Shown: one piece after another, positions 16,548-24,953 of the stretch | Layout: each line of letters begins with the position of its first letter | How positions within the stretch are numbered: the stretch's first letter is position 1 | Assembly (NCBI RefSeq): GCF_006715085.1 | Contig: NZ_VFMM01000003.1 | Location: 124,001 to 188,000, forward strand | Direction of reading: 5' to 3' | DNA: 64,000 nucleotides | From: Kribbella jejuensis | Lineage (GTDB): Bacteria; Actinomycetota; Actinomycetes; Propionibacteriales; Kribbellaceae | Program-made: the position numbers and the translations under genes | Notes under the pieces: model-generated | Databases searched by the model: none | What the model saw: only the letters and a program-made list of their open reading frames with translations | What the model was told of the DNA's origin: nothing

Positions 16548-16601
16548 GATGTCATTGACTGACATCAACGATGCTACACCCTGATGTCACTCGATGACAT
16601 C
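16548..16601. promoter_or_regulatory. Two identical 19-bp TetR operators
   Basis: GATGTCA-N5-TGACATC is present at 16548-16566 and again at 16583-16601, with perfect 7-bp arms, 5-bp spacers and centres 35 bp apart. The second overlaps the promoter of the tetR gene, and the first lies close to the start of the SDR gene. TAGGAT (16605-16610) ends 7 nt before the TetR ATG and would give a leaderless message. Confidence 0.75.
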
Positions 16602-16617
16602 GGTTAGGATCGATCCC

Positions 16618-17181
16618 ATGGGACGGTGGGAGCCGGACGCGGCCGGGCGGCTGCGGGAGGCCGCGATGGCGCTGTACGCCGAGCGCGGGTACGACGGCAC
16701 GACCGTCGCCGAGATCGCCGACCGGGCCGGAGTCACCGCGCGGACGTTCTTCCGGCACTTCGCGGACAAGCGCGAAGTGCTGTTCGCCGGCTCCGAGCTG
16801 CTCCAGCAGCAGATGGTCGGTGCGCTCGCGGCCGCGCCCGCGGACGCGACGCCGATGGAGGCGATCACGACCGCGGTGCTCGCGTCGGCCGAGTTCTTCG
16901 GCGACATCCGCCGCGACTACTCGCGCCGCCGTGCCGCGGTGATCACCTCGACCCCGGAGTTGCTGGAGCGGGAGCTGATCAAGATGGCCAAGCTCACCAC
17001 GGCGCTCAGCGACGGTCTGCTCGAGCGCGGCGTCGCGCCGGACGTCGCCGCCCTGGCCGCCGAGACCGGGGTCGCGGTGTTCCGGGTGTCGTTCGAGCGC
17101 TGGATCTCCGCGCCCGACGACGTACCGTTCGCGGACGTGATCCAGGCGACCCTGAAGAATCTCGCCGCCCTCACCGCCTGA
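16618..17181 (+). CDS. TetR-family transcriptional regulator
   Basis: A 187-residue TetR repressor. The HTH is at about 20-55 (AEIADRAGVTARTFFRHFADKREVLF), followed by an all-helical ligand-binding domain. The start ATG is placed 7 nt after TAGGAT, and the in-frame ATG at 16594 lies inside the operator, so 16618 is preferred. It is expected to repress itself and the divergent SDR gene through the two operators. The ligand is unknown. Confidence 0.9.
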   Translation: MGRWEPDAAGRLREAAMALYAERGYDGTTVAEIADRAGVTARTFFRHFADKREVLFAGSELLQQQMVGALAAAPADATPMEAITTAVLASAEFFGDIRRDYSRRRAAVITSTPELLERELIKMAKLTTALSDGLLERGVAPDVAALAAETGVAVFRVSFERWISAPDDVPFADVIQATLKNLAALTA

Positions 17182-17184
17182 CCC

Positions 17185-17210
17185 GTCACAAGCCGCTGGG
17201 CTGCCTTGTC
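17185..17210 (+). promoter_or_regulatory. ECF41 (SigJ)-type promoter of the sigJ operon
   Basis: CGTCACA with GTCACA at 17185-17190, exactly 16 nt, then TGTC (17207-17210) followed by TTA. The known ECF41 pattern is TGTCACA and CGTC with about 16 nt between. It lies 38 nt before the first gene of the operon that encodes the ECF41 factor, as expected for autoregulation. Confidence 0.75.
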
Positions 17211-17248
17211 TTACCAGTGACAGCTCAGGACAAGTGAAGGGATCTGCG

Positions 17249-17995
17249 ATGAAGATCGTCGTGATCGGTGGCACCGGTCTGATCGGTACGAAGCTGGTGG
17301 GCAAGCTCTCCGAGCACGGGCACGAGGCGGTGCCGGCCGCGCCGAGCACCGGCGTCAACACGATCACCGGCGAGGGCCTGGCGGACGTGCTGAAAGGTGC
17401 CGACGTGGTGGTCGACGTGGCGAACTCGCCGTCGTTCGAGGCCGGGCCGGTGATGGAGTTCTTCCGGACCTCGACCACGAACGTGCTCGAGGCGGGCAAG
17501 GCGGCCGGGGTCCGGCACCACGTCGGGATCTCGATCGTCGGCACCGAGCGGCTGGCCGACAACCACTACTTCGCCGCGAAGATCGCGCAGGAGGAGCTCA
17601 TCAAGGCCTCTGGTCTCCCGTACTCGCTGGTGCACGCGACCCAGTTCATGGAGTTCGTCGCGGCGATCGCGGACGAGGGCACCTGGGACGACGGCAAGGT
17701 ACACATCGCACCGGTGGCGTGGGCGCCGATCGCGGCCGAGGACGTCGCGAAGAACCTCGCTCGGGTCGCCGTCGGCGAGCCCTTGAACGCTCGGATCGAC
17801 ATCGCGGGGCCGGACGAGTACCGGATGGACGAGTTCTTCCGGAAGGCGCTCGCGCAGCGTGGTGACACCCGCGAGGTGGTGGCCGACGTGCACGCGAAGT
17901 ACTTCGGCTCCGAGCTCTCCGAGCGCAGTCTGGTCCCGATCGGTGCGGCCACGCTGGGCGAGTTGCACTACGACGAGTGGTACGCGGCGCAGTGA
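17249..17995 (+). CDS. NAD(P)H-binding atypical SDR (NmrA-like)
   Basis: A 248-residue protein with the dinucleotide motif VIGGTGLIGTK at the N-terminus and a compact NmrA/ytfG-like fold without the classical YxxxK catalytic pair. ATG 17249 has GAAGGGA at a good distance; the in-frame GTG at 17234 has none. It is first in an operon with the ECF41 sigma factor 22 bp downstream. ECF41 operons classically begin with an oxidoreductase, epimerase or carboxymuconolactone decarboxylase-type gene, and this fits. Confidence 0.88.
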   Translation: MKIVVIGGTGLIGTKLVGKLSEHGHEAVPAAPSTGVNTITGEGLADVLKGADVVVDVANSPSFEAGPVMEFFRTSTTNVLEAGKAAGVRHHVGISIVGTERLADNHYFAAKIAQEELIKASGLPYSLVHATQFMEFVAAIADEGTWDDGKVHIAPVAWAPIAAEDVAKNLARVAVGEPLNARIDIAGPDEYRMDEFFRKALAQRGDTREVVADVHAKYFGSELSERSLVPIGAATLGELHYDEWYAAQ

Positions 17996-18017
17996 CGTGG
18001 GCCGTATCGTCCCAGTG

Positions 18018-18884
18018 ATGACAGATCTCGACGACGCGGTGGCGGTCTTCCATCAGGTGCGGCCGCGCCTGATGGGGATCGCCTATCGGATGCTGGGCAG
18101 CCACAGCGAGGCGGAGGACCTGGTCCAGGAGGTGTGGCTGCGCTGGCAGGCCACGGACCGCAGTACGGTCCAGAGCCCCGTCGCATACCTCTCGACGGCG
18201 GTGACCAGGCTCGCGATCAACGCGAGCCAGACCGCCCGCGCCCGGCGGGAGACGTACATCGGCCCGTGGCTGCCGGAGCCGGTCGACACCAGCGCCGACC
18301 CGTACCTCGGCGCGGAGCACGGGGAGGCCCTGAGCTTCGCCGTCCTGCTCGTGCTCGAGCGGCTCACGCCGACCGAGCGAGCGGCGTACATCCTGCGCGA
18401 GGCGTTCGACTACCCGTACGACGAGTTGGCGGCGATGCTGCAGTCGACCGAGCCGGCCGTCCGGCAACTGGTCAGCCGGGCGCGCAAGCGGATCCGCGCG
18501 GAACGCCGTACCGAGGTGTCCGGGACGCAGCAGCAGAAGTTGCTGACCGCATTCATCGCGGCGGCCCGGGCAGGCGACGTCGGCGCGCTCCAGGAGTTGC
18601 TGGCCGAGGACGCGATCAGCTACTCCGACGGCAACGGCACGCGGCAGGTGTCGAAGTTCCCAGTGGTCGGATACGAGCGCGTCGCGAAGTACTACCGGGC
18701 CTTCCACCAGCACTTCTGGGTCGGTGTCGAGGTCGAGTTCGGTACGGCGAACGGCCGCGCGGTGGCGATGCTCCGGCGTGACGGCGGGGACGTGTTCGCG
18801 GTCTGCACCGTCACGGTGTCGGATGCGGGGATCGACGAGGTGCTGTGGCAGATGAACCCGGCCAAGCTCACCGCGATCGCCTGA
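18018..18884 (+). CDS. sigJ: ECF41-type (SigJ) RNA polymerase sigma factor with SnoaL-like extension
   Basis: A 288-residue extracytoplasmic-function sigma factor. Region 2 (YRMLGSHSEAEDLVQEVWLRW, about 23-43) and region 4 (about 110-160) are followed by a SnoaL/NTF2-like domain (about 175-288). Two family hallmarks are visible: WLPEP at 84-88 in the inter-region linker and NPAKL at 280-284, a variant of the NPDKL motif. In ECF41 factors this fused domain replaces a separate anti-sigma factor and both restrains and supports activity. ATG 18018 is chosen; GTG 18015 is immediately adjacent. It should read the GTCACA-N16-TGTC promoters in this window. Confidence 0.92.
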   Translation: MTDLDDAVAVFHQVRPRLMGIAYRMLGSHSEAEDLVQEVWLRWQATDRSTVQSPVAYLSTAVTRLAINASQTARARRETYIGPWLPEPVDTSADPYLGAEHGEALSFAVLLVLERLTPTERAAYILREAFDYPYDELAAMLQSTEPAVRQLVSRARKRIRAERRTEVSGTQQQKLLTAFIAAARAGDVGALQELLAEDAISYSDGNGTRQVSKFPVVGYERVAKYYRAFHQHFWVGVEVEFGTANGRAVAMLRRDGGDVFAVCTVTVSDAGIDEVLWQMNPAKLTAIA

Positions 18885-18897
18885 TCGGGAGGTGGCT

Positions 18898-19251
18898 GTG
18901 TTCAACGGTGAGCACGCCGTCGTGCATCGGTTCGCGACCGCGTGCCGGGCCGGGAGCAGCGGCGCGATCCGCAGCCTGCTCGCGGCGGAGGTGACAGCGG
19001 TCAGCGACGGCGGCGGGCGGGTGCCGGCGGAGCTCGAGCCGGTCCACGGGCCGGTGCAGGTCGCGCGGTGCCTGACCGACCTGCTGCGCCCGGAGATGGC
19101 GTTGACGGTCGAGGCGGTCAACGGGCAGCCGGGCGTCGTCCTGCGTTCGGTCGATCGCGTGGTGGCGGTGCTGAGCCTGAAAGTGACGGGACGGAAGGTT
19201 TCGACGGTCTGGATCGTGCTGAACCCGGACAAGCTGCGGTACTGGGAATGA
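18898..19251 (+). CDS. Stand-alone SnoaL-like protein with the ECF41 NPDKL motif
   Basis: A 117-residue protein, 13 bp after sigJ, that resembles the sigma factor's own C-terminal domain. It begins with an HRFATACRAGSSGAIRSLLA segment, parallel to AFIAAARAGDVGALQELLA in SigJ, and ends with NPDKL (109-113) near the C-terminus. It has no sigma regions. Start GTG 18898 sits 5 nt after GGGAGG; GTG 18892 would overlap that site. It could compete with or complement the sigma factor's regulatory domain in trans, or bind a small ligand. No function is known to me. Confidence 0.7.
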   Translation: MFNGEHAVVHRFATACRAGSSGAIRSLLAAEVTAVSDGGGRVPAELEPVHGPVQVARCLTDLLRPEMALTVEAVNGQPGVVLRSVDRVVAVLSLKVTGRKVSTVWIVLNPDKLRYWE

Positions 19252-19268
19252 ACCCCGGCCGGTTTGGT

Positions 19269-19289
19269 GTTGACGTGTCAACCTAGACT
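19269..19289 (+). promoter_or_regulatory. Palindrome and -10 element before the luciferase-like gene
   Basis: GTTGAC-GT-GTCAAC (19269-19282) is a perfect inverted repeat directly abutting TAGACT (19284-19289), a good -10. A repressor bound here would block the promoter. Transcription would start about 27 nt before ATG 19323, leaving room for its AGGAG. Confidence 0.5.
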
Positions 19290-19322
19290 TTTGCTGTGGT
19301 GAGTGGACAGGAGCGTGCACAG

Positions 19323-20369
19323 ATGACCGACAGCGTCGAGCTGGCGTTCGGTTTGGATACCTTCGGCGACATCCCGGTCGACGACAGCGGTGCGCCGGTG
19401 ACGGCCGCCGCGGCGATCCGGCAGGTGGTGGACGAGGCGGTGCTGGCGGACCAGATCGGTGTCGACGCGATCGCGCTCGGCGAACACCACCGGCCGGAGT
19501 TCTCGATCTCGACGCCGGAGACCGTGCTGGCCGGGATCGCGACCAGGACGTCGAACATCAAGCTCGGCTCCGGCGTGACCGTGCTGAGCTCGGACGACCC
19601 GGTCCGGGTCTTCCAGCGGTTCTCCACGGTGGACGCGCTGTCGAACGGACGGGCCGAGGTGATCCTCGGGCGCGGGTCGTTCACCGAGTCGTTCCCCCTG
19701 TTCGGGTACGACCTTGAGGACTACGACAAGCTGTTCGAGGAGAAGCTCCAGCTGTTCGTGCAGCTGCTCGACGAGAAGCCGGTGACCTGGGAAGGCACGG
19801 TTCGCGCGGCGCTCGACAACGCCGACGTGTACCCGAAGACGGAGTCCGGCCGGCTGGCCACCTGGGTCGGCGTCGGCGGTTCGCCGCAGTCCGTCGTCCG
19901 TACGGCGTACTACGGGCTGCCGTTGATGCTCGCGATCATCGGCGGGTCGCCGGAGCGGTTCGCACCGTACGTCGATCTGTACCAGCGGGCGGCCCAGGAG
20001 TTCGGTACGGTCGCGCACCCGGTCGGGATGCACTCGCCGGGGTTCGTCGCGGAGACCGACGAGCAGGCGAAGGAGATCTACTTCGCGCCGTACAAGGTGA
20101 TGCGGGACCGGATCGGTGCGCTCCGCGGCTGGCCGCCGCTGAAGCGCGAGGAGTTCGAGTCCGAGGTGCTGCACGGGTCGATGTACGTCGGTTCGCCGGA
20201 GACCGTGGCGAAGCGGATCGCGGGCGCGGTGCAGGCGCTCGGGGTGAAGCGGTTCGACCTGATCTACTCGGGCGGCCCGCTGCCGGTGAGCGCCCGGATG
20301 AAGGCCGTCGAGCTGTACGGGACCGAGGTCGTCCCGCTGGTCCGCGAGATCCTGGCGGACGCGAAGTGA
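19323..20369 (+). CDS. Luciferase-like (LLM class) flavin-dependent oxidoreductase
   Basis: A 348-residue TIM-barrel monooxygenase of the bacterial luciferase superfamily, using FMNH2 or F420. Typical motifs are ALGEHHRPEFS, SGVTVLSSDDPVR and LGRGSF. ATG 19323 with AGGAG 9 nt upstream is chosen over GTG 19296. The downstream gene overlaps by 4 bp and looks like an F420-type NADP oxidoreductase, so the two may form a reductase/oxygenase pair. Substrate is unknown. Confidence 0.88.
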   Translation: MTDSVELAFGLDTFGDIPVDDSGAPVTAAAAIRQVVDEAVLADQIGVDAIALGEHHRPEFSISTPETVLAGIATRTSNIKLGSGVTVLSSDDPVRVFQRFSTVDALSNGRAEVILGRGSFTESFPLFGYDLEDYDKLFEEKLQLFVQLLDEKPVTWEGTVRAALDNADVYPKTESGRLATWVGVGGSPQSVVRTAYYGLPLMLAIIGGSPERFAPYVDLYQRAAQEFGTVAHPVGMHSPGFVAETDEQAKEIYFAPYKVMRDRIGALRGWPPLKREEFESEVLHGSMYVGSPETVAKRIAGAVQALGVKRFDLIYSGGPLPVSARMKAVELYGTEVVPLVREILADAK

Positions 20370-21034
20370 CGACGGTCGGCATTCTGGGGGCCGGGAAGGT
20401 CGGAACCGTTCTGGCGCGACTCGCCGTCGCGGCCGGATACAAGGTGCTGATCGCGGGCTCGGGGGACGTCTCGAAGATCTCGTTGATCGTCGGAGTCCTG
20501 GCGCCCGGCGCGGTAGCGGTGACCGCGCAGGAAGCTGCCGCGGCCGATGTGGTGATCCTGGCGCTGCCGCTGGGGAAGTACCGGACGATCCCGGTCGAGC
20601 CGTTGCGCGGGAAGCTCGTCGTCGACGCGATGAACTACTGGTGGGAGGTCGACGGCATGCGCGACGACCTCACCGACCCGCGGACGTCGTCCTCGGAGAT
20701 CGTGCAGGAGTACCTGCCGGAGTCGCGGGTGGTGAAGGCCTTCAACCACATGGGCTACCACGACCTGGACGAGGGTCCGCGCCCGGCGGGTGCACCGGAC
20801 CGGAAGGCGATCGCGCTGGCCGGCGCGCCGGCTGATGTGGAGCAGGTCGCCGCCCTGGTCGATGCCTTCGGCTTCGATCCGGTGGTCGCCGGTTCGCTTG
20901 CCGAGGGCAAGCGTCTCGAGCCCGGTACGGAACCGTTCGGAGCGAACGTCGACGCCTCCGAGCTCACTGCGATGCTCGCCCGGTACCCCGAAACGGTCCG
21001 CGGCCAGGAAGTCGCGGCGGCCCGCGCCGGCTAA
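20366..21034 (+). CDS. NADPH-dependent F420 reductase-like protein
   Basis: A 222-residue Rossmann-fold protein opening with VGILGAGKVGTVLARLA and containing the family's VVDAMNYWWEVDG and VVKAFNHMGY segments. This resembles F420H2:NADP oxidoreductase (Fno) and its relatives. Some members of this group use only NADP. The GTGA overlap with the preceding monooxygenase gene implies coupled translation and a shared function, for instance supplying reduced cofactor. Confidence 0.8.
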   Translation: MTTVGILGAGKVGTVLARLAVAAGYKVLIAGSGDVSKISLIVGVLAPGAVAVTAQEAAAADVVILALPLGKYRTIPVEPLRGKLVVDAMNYWWEVDGMRDDLTDPRTSSSEIVQEYLPESRVVKAFNHMGYHDLDEGPRPAGAPDRKAIALAGAPADVEQVAALVDAFGFDPVVAGSLAEGKRLEPGTEPFGANVDASELTAMLARYPETVRGQEVAAARAG

Positions 21035-21039
21035 AGCGG

Positions 21040-21069
21040 TTGTCGGCCGGATCGCGGAGCGGATAGCGT
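21040..21069 (+). promoter_or_regulatory. Probable leaderless promoter of the GNAT gene
   Basis: TTGTCG (21040-21045), 18 nt, TAGCGT (21064-21069), then 7 nt to GTG 21077. No Shine-Dalgarno sequence is present, in keeping with a leaderless start. Confidence 0.5.
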
Positions 21070-21076
21070 CACGAGA

Positions 21077-21721
21077 GTGACGTACACCTACCCTCCTCTC
21101 AACCTTCAGGTGCGGACGCCGCGGTTGACGTTGGCCGCGGCAACGGACGACCTGCTCGAGCAACTGGTGCCGATCGTGCGGGCCGGGATCGCGGACACCG
21201 AGCCGTTACCGTTCGACGATCCGATCTCGTTCTACGAGGAGAGCCCGGAGCGCGAATGGCGGTGGCTGCGGAGCATCTGGCGCGGGCGGTCCCGGGTGGA
21301 GCCGGACTTCTGGCGGTTGTACTTCGTCGTCCTGGTCGACGGTGAGCCCGTCGGGATGCAGGACGTGTGCGGGGTCGACTTCGCGCGGTTCGGGACCGTG
21401 ACGTCGTTCTCGTGGCTCGCGCCGGAGCGGCGCGGCCGGGGGATCGGCAGGGAGTCGCGGGCCGCCGTACTGCATCTGGCCTTCGACGGCTTCAACGCCC
21501 GCGAGGCCGAGAGCGACGCGTTCATCGACAACCACGCGTCGAACCGGGTGTCCGAGGTGCTCGGTTACGAGCCGAACGGCACCACGTGGGACACCCGCCG
21601 TGGCGAAGTGGCTCCCATCCAGCGCTGGCGCCTGACCCGCGAAACCTGGCTGAAGACCCGGCGCGACGACATCGAGCTCACCGGCGTCGAGCCCTGCCTC
21701 CCGGTCCTCGGTCTGAGCTGA
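21077..21721 (+). CDS. GNAT-family N-acetyltransferase
   Basis: A 214-residue RimJ/RimL-type acetyltransferase. The acetyl-CoA loop is visible as SWLAPERRGRGIGRESRAAVL, followed by an EAESDAFIDNHASNRVSEVLGYEPNG segment typical of this group. It would transfer acetyl from acetyl-CoA to an amine of a protein, antibiotic or metabolite; the target is unknown. It converges with the EamA transporter gene across 13 bp. Confidence 0.9.
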   Translation: MTYTYPPLNLQVRTPRLTLAAATDDLLEQLVPIVRAGIADTEPLPFDDPISFYEESPEREWRWLRSIWRGRSRVEPDFWRLYFVVLVDGEPVGMQDVCGVDFARFGTVTSFSWLAPERRGRGIGRESRAAVLHLAFDGFNAREAESDAFIDNHASNRVSEVLGYEPNGTTWDTRRGEVAPIQRWRLTRETWLKTRRDDIELTGVEPCLPVLGLS

Positions 21722-21734
21722 CGCTGGTCGACGG

Positions 21735-22592
21735 TCAGCTGACCGAGATGTGGGCCTGATCCAGCTGAGGGCGGACGGCGCGCTCGGCGCCGATGCCGGC
21801 CGCGATCACGCAGGCGATACCGAAGGCCTGGAGCAGGCCGGGGGATTGGCTGAGCAGTAGCCAGCCGATCAACAGGGCGAGCGCTGGTTCGAGGCTCATC
21901 AGCGTGCCGAAGACGCCCGCGTCCAGGCGGCGCAGCGCCAGGTACTCGAGGCTGAACGGGATCACCGGCAGCAAGAGGGCGAGACCGAACCCGATGGCCA
22001 CGAGTTGCCAGGTCATGACCGGGATCGTGGCCGGACCGGCGACGGCCGTGGCCACGACGGCAGCGACCGGGAGCGATACGCCCATGCCCTGCAGACCGGT
22101 GACGGCGCTGCCCACGTGCTGGGTCAGGACGATGTACGCCGCCCAGCACGCGGCCGCACCGAGCGCGCACAGGACGCCCGCGCCGTCGACCGAACCATGC
22201 CACGGCTGCGTCAGGAGCAGGACGCCGACGAACGCCAACGCCGGCCAGACCAGTCGCCCGCGACTGCGCAGTACGGCGACCGAGAGCGGACCGAGGAACT
22301 CCAGCGCGCTCGCCGTACCGAGCGGCAACCGGGCCGCCGCGGCCATGAACAGCAACGTGACACCGGCCGTGGCAACCCCGAGACCGACCGCGGCGAGGAA
22401 CGAGTTCCGGTCGAACGAACTCGGCCGCGGACGGAACAGCACCAGCACGATCATCCCCGCACACGCCAGCCGCAGCCAGGCGGCGCCCTCGGGTCCGACC
22501 CGGTCGAACAACCCGACCGAAGCGGCCAGCCCCAACTGGACCATCGTCATCGACAGGACCGCGAAGGCGATCCCGGTCTCCCGTGTACGCAT
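21735..22592 (-). CDS. EamA/RhtA-type DMT-superfamily exporter
   Basis: A 285-residue membrane protein of about ten TM segments in two EamA repeats (first about 8-135, second about 145-270), similar to threonine/homoserine exporters. ATG 22592 is chosen because it opens the first TM repeat; the frame is open far upstream, but there it runs antisense through the divergent lysR. The LysR-type regulator at 22665 is divergent with 72 bp between starts and is the likely controller. Confidence 0.85.
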   Translation of the reverse strand: MRTRETGIAFAVLSMTMVQLGLAASVGLFDRVGPEGAAWLRLACAGMIVLVLFRPRPSSFDRNSFLAAVGLGVATAGVTLLFMAAAARLPLGTASALEFLGPLSVAVLRSRGRLVWPALAFVGVLLLTQPWHGSVDGAGVLCALGAAACWAAYIVLTQHVGSAVTGLQGMGVSLPVAAVVATAVAGPATIPVMTWQLVAIGFGLALLLPVIPFSLEYLALRRLDAGVFGTLMSLEPALALLIGWLLLSQSPGLLQAFGIACVIAAGIGAERAVRPQLDQAHISVS

Positions 22593-22664
22593 GCCTTCCA
22601 GTGAAGCCCGTTCATATGTTCGCGTCCACGTGAGAATCCTGGACGGATCGTTCATGATTGCTGA

Positions 22665-23531
22665 ATGGACGTACGACGCCTCGAACTGCTGCTCGCGCTC
22701 TCGCGGCTCGGTTCGATGCACGCGGTCTCGGAAACCCTCGGCGTCACCACGTCGACCGTCTCGCAACAGATCGCCGCGCTCGCCAAGGAGGCCGGGCTGC
22801 CGCTGATCGAGCCCGACGGCAGGCGCGTCCGCCTCACCCCGGCCGGTCGGCGGCTGGCCGGTCACGCCGTCGACATCCTCGCCGCGCACGAGGCCGCGCG
22901 CGCCGATCTCGACCCGTCCGCGGAACCCGCCGGCACGGTCCGGATCGCCGCGTTCCACACCGCGATCCGCGACACGCTGCTGCCCGTCGTACCCCGGCTG
23001 CCACCGGCTGTCCGGGTCGAGATCCAGGAGCAGGAACCACCCGACGCGATCGCGCTGCTCGAGCGCGACGAGGTCGACCTCGCGCTCACGTACGACTACA
23101 ACCTCGCGCCGGCGCCGCTGGATCCCGCCCTGCACGCTGCCCCGTTGTGGGAGACGAGCTGGAGCCTCGCCGTCCCGTCACGGTCGCCGCGCAGCGCCGG
23201 TACGGCGGTCGACGTGGTCGCGGCGTTCGCGGACCGGGACTGGATCGTGAACTCCCGGCACACCGCGGACGAGCAGGTCATTCGCACGATCGCCGCACTG
23301 GCCGGCTTCGAACCACGCGTCACCCAACGCGCCGACAGCCTGCAACTCGTCCAGGAGATGATCACCGCCGGCCTGGGCGTCGCCCTGCTGCCCGCCGGCT
23401 ACACGAAGGCCACCGGCATCTCGCTCCGCCGCCTCCGCGACCCCGAGCCCCGCCTGCGCGCCCACGCCCTGACCCGCCGCGGCCGGAGATCCTGGCCGCC
23501 GTTGTCGCTCGTTCTCGGCCTACTCGACTAG
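22665..23531 (+). CDS. LysR-family transcriptional regulator
   Basis: A 288-residue LysR regulator. The HTH is at the N-terminus (MHAVSETLGVTTSTVSQQIAALAKEAG), and the periplasmic-binding-protein-like effector domain runs from about 90 to 285. CATGAT lies 6 nt before the ATG, compatible with a leaderless message. It is divergent from the EamA exporter, a classical LysR arrangement, and probably activates it in response to an amino acid or related metabolite. Confidence 0.9.
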   Translation: MDVRRLELLLALSRLGSMHAVSETLGVTTSTVSQQIAALAKEAGLPLIEPDGRRVRLTPAGRRLAGHAVDILAAHEAARADLDPSAEPAGTVRIAAFHTAIRDTLLPVVPRLPPAVRVEIQEQEPPDAIALLERDEVDLALTYDYNLAPAPLDPALHAAPLWETSWSLAVPSRSPRSAGTAVDVVAAFADRDWIVNSRHTADEQVIRTIAALAGFEPRVTQRADSLQLVQEMITAGLGVALLPAGYTKATGISLRRLRDPEPRLRAHALTRRGRRSWPPLSLVLGLLD

Positions 23532-23554
23532 CCTGCTGTCGAGGGGCCAGCCAT

Positions 23555-23580
23555 GTCACATCCGGCCGGTGGCGGTTGTC
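23555..23580 (+). promoter_or_regulatory. ECF41 (SigJ)-type promoter upstream of ndh
   Basis: TGTCACA with GTCACA at 23555-23560, exactly 16 nt, then TGTC (23577-23580) followed by TAT. It lies in the gap between lysR and ndh, 32 nt before the ndh start. The -35 heptamer is identical to the published ECF41 consensus. Confidence 0.7.
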
Positions 23581-23612
23581 TATTCGGTGAGGGACGACGG
23601 ACGGAGAGTCTG

Positions 23613-24953
23613 GTGCGCAGGATCTTGGTGGTGGGTGGCGGGTACGCCGGGTTCTACACGGCGTGGCGGTTGGAGAAGAAGTTGCGGCGCGGTGAGGCCG
23701 AGGTGGTCGTGGTCGACCCCCGGCCGTACATGACGTACCAGCCGTTCCTGCCCGAGGTGGTCGCCGGCTCGGTCGAGGCGCGGCACGCGGCGGTGTCGCT
23801 GCGGCGGAACCTGCGGCACACGAAGCTGGTGGCCGGGATGGTGACCGGGATCTCGCACGCGGACAAGACCGTTACGATCCGGACGGCGTCGGGCGAGGAG
23901 TCCACGATGACGTACGACGTGATCGCGGTGACCGCGGGTGCGGTGACGCGGACGTTCGACGTACCCGGGGTGGCCGAGCGCGCGATCGGGATGAAGCATG
24001 TCGAGGAGGCGGTGGCGATCCGCGACCGGCTGTTCACCGCGTTCGACGAGGCCGCCCTGCTCGAGCCGGGGCCGCAGCGGCGCAAGCTACTCACGGTCAC
24101 GTTCGTCGGCGGCGGGTTCTCCGGCGTCGAGGGGATGGCCGAGCTGCTCTCGCTGGCGCGGGCGCTGCTGAAGAAGTACCCGGAGCTGTCCGAGAGCGAC
24201 CTGGCGTTCCATCTGGTCGAGGCCTCCGGGCGGATCCTGCCCGAGGTGAGCGACAAGCCGGGCGCCTGGGTCGTGAAGACGTTCGAGAAGCGTGGCGCGG
24301 TGGTCCACCTGAACACCACGGTGACCTCGGCCGCCGACGGGCACGTCGTGCTGTCCGACGGGTCCGAGTTCGACTCGGAGCTGATCGTCTGGACGGCCGG
24401 CAACGCGGCGACCCGGCTGCTGCGCAACCACACCGACTTCCCGCACAACGAGCGCGGGATGGTGCAGGTGCGCGCCGACCTGCGGATCGGTACCGAGACC
24501 GAGGTGATTCCGGACGCGTGGGCGGCCGGTGACGACGCGGCGGTCCCGGACCTCGCGACCGGTACCGGGTACACCGTGCCGAACGCGCAGAACGCCGTCC
24601 GGCAGGGCAAGGTGCTGGCGAAGAACCTGCTCCGGTCGCTGCGCGGGAAGCCACCGAAGAACTACGTGCATCACAGCCTCGGCGTGATCGCGACGCTCGG
24701 GCTCGGGTCCGGCATCTTCCAGTACAAGCGGATCGTGATCAAGGGGCTGCTCGCGTGGCTGATGCACCGCGGCTACCACGTGCTCGCGGTGCCGACCTGG
24801 GACCGGAAGATGCGCGTGCTGGCGATCTGGCTGGTGGCGTTCTTCTACGGCCGCGACATCGTCTCCCTCGCCTCGGTGCAGAGCCCACGTGAGGCCTTCC
24901 AGTCCGAGGCGAAGGCGGTAGCCGATCGGCGGATGGCCAAACAGATCAGTTGA
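23613..24953 (+). CDS. ndh: Type II NADH:quinone oxidoreductase (NDH-2)
   Basis: A 446-residue monotopic membrane flavoprotein that passes electrons from NADH to menaquinone without pumping protons. It has the FAD-binding VVGGGYAGFYTAW at the N-terminus, the NADH-binding VGGGFSGVEGMAEL near 170, the second FAD contact WAAGDDAAVPD near 310 and a hydrophobic C-terminal region (about 365-420) for membrane attachment. GTG 23613 has GGAGAG upstream. The ECF41-type promoter suggests control by SigJ, perhaps linked to redox or envelope stress. It overlaps the convergent heparinase-like gene by 8 bp. Confidence 0.92.
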   Translation: MRRILVVGGGYAGFYTAWRLEKKLRRGEAEVVVVDPRPYMTYQPFLPEVVAGSVEARHAAVSLRRNLRHTKLVAGMVTGISHADKTVTIRTASGEESTMTYDVIAVTAGAVTRTFDVPGVAERAIGMKHVEEAVAIRDRLFTAFDEAALLEPGPQRRKLLTVTFVGGGFSGVEGMAELLSLARALLKKYPELSESDLAFHLVEASGRILPEVSDKPGAWVVKTFEKRGAVVHLNTTVTSAADGHVVLSDGSEFDSELIVWTAGNAATRLLRNHTDFPHNERGMVQVRADLRIGTETEVIPDAWAAGDDAAVPDLATGTGYTVPNAQNAVRQGKVLAKNLLRSLRGKPPKNYVHHSLGVIATLGLGSGIFQYKRIVIKGLLAWLMHRGYHVLAVPTWDRKMRVLAIWLVAFFYGRDIVSLASVQSPREAFQSEAKAVADRRMAKQIS

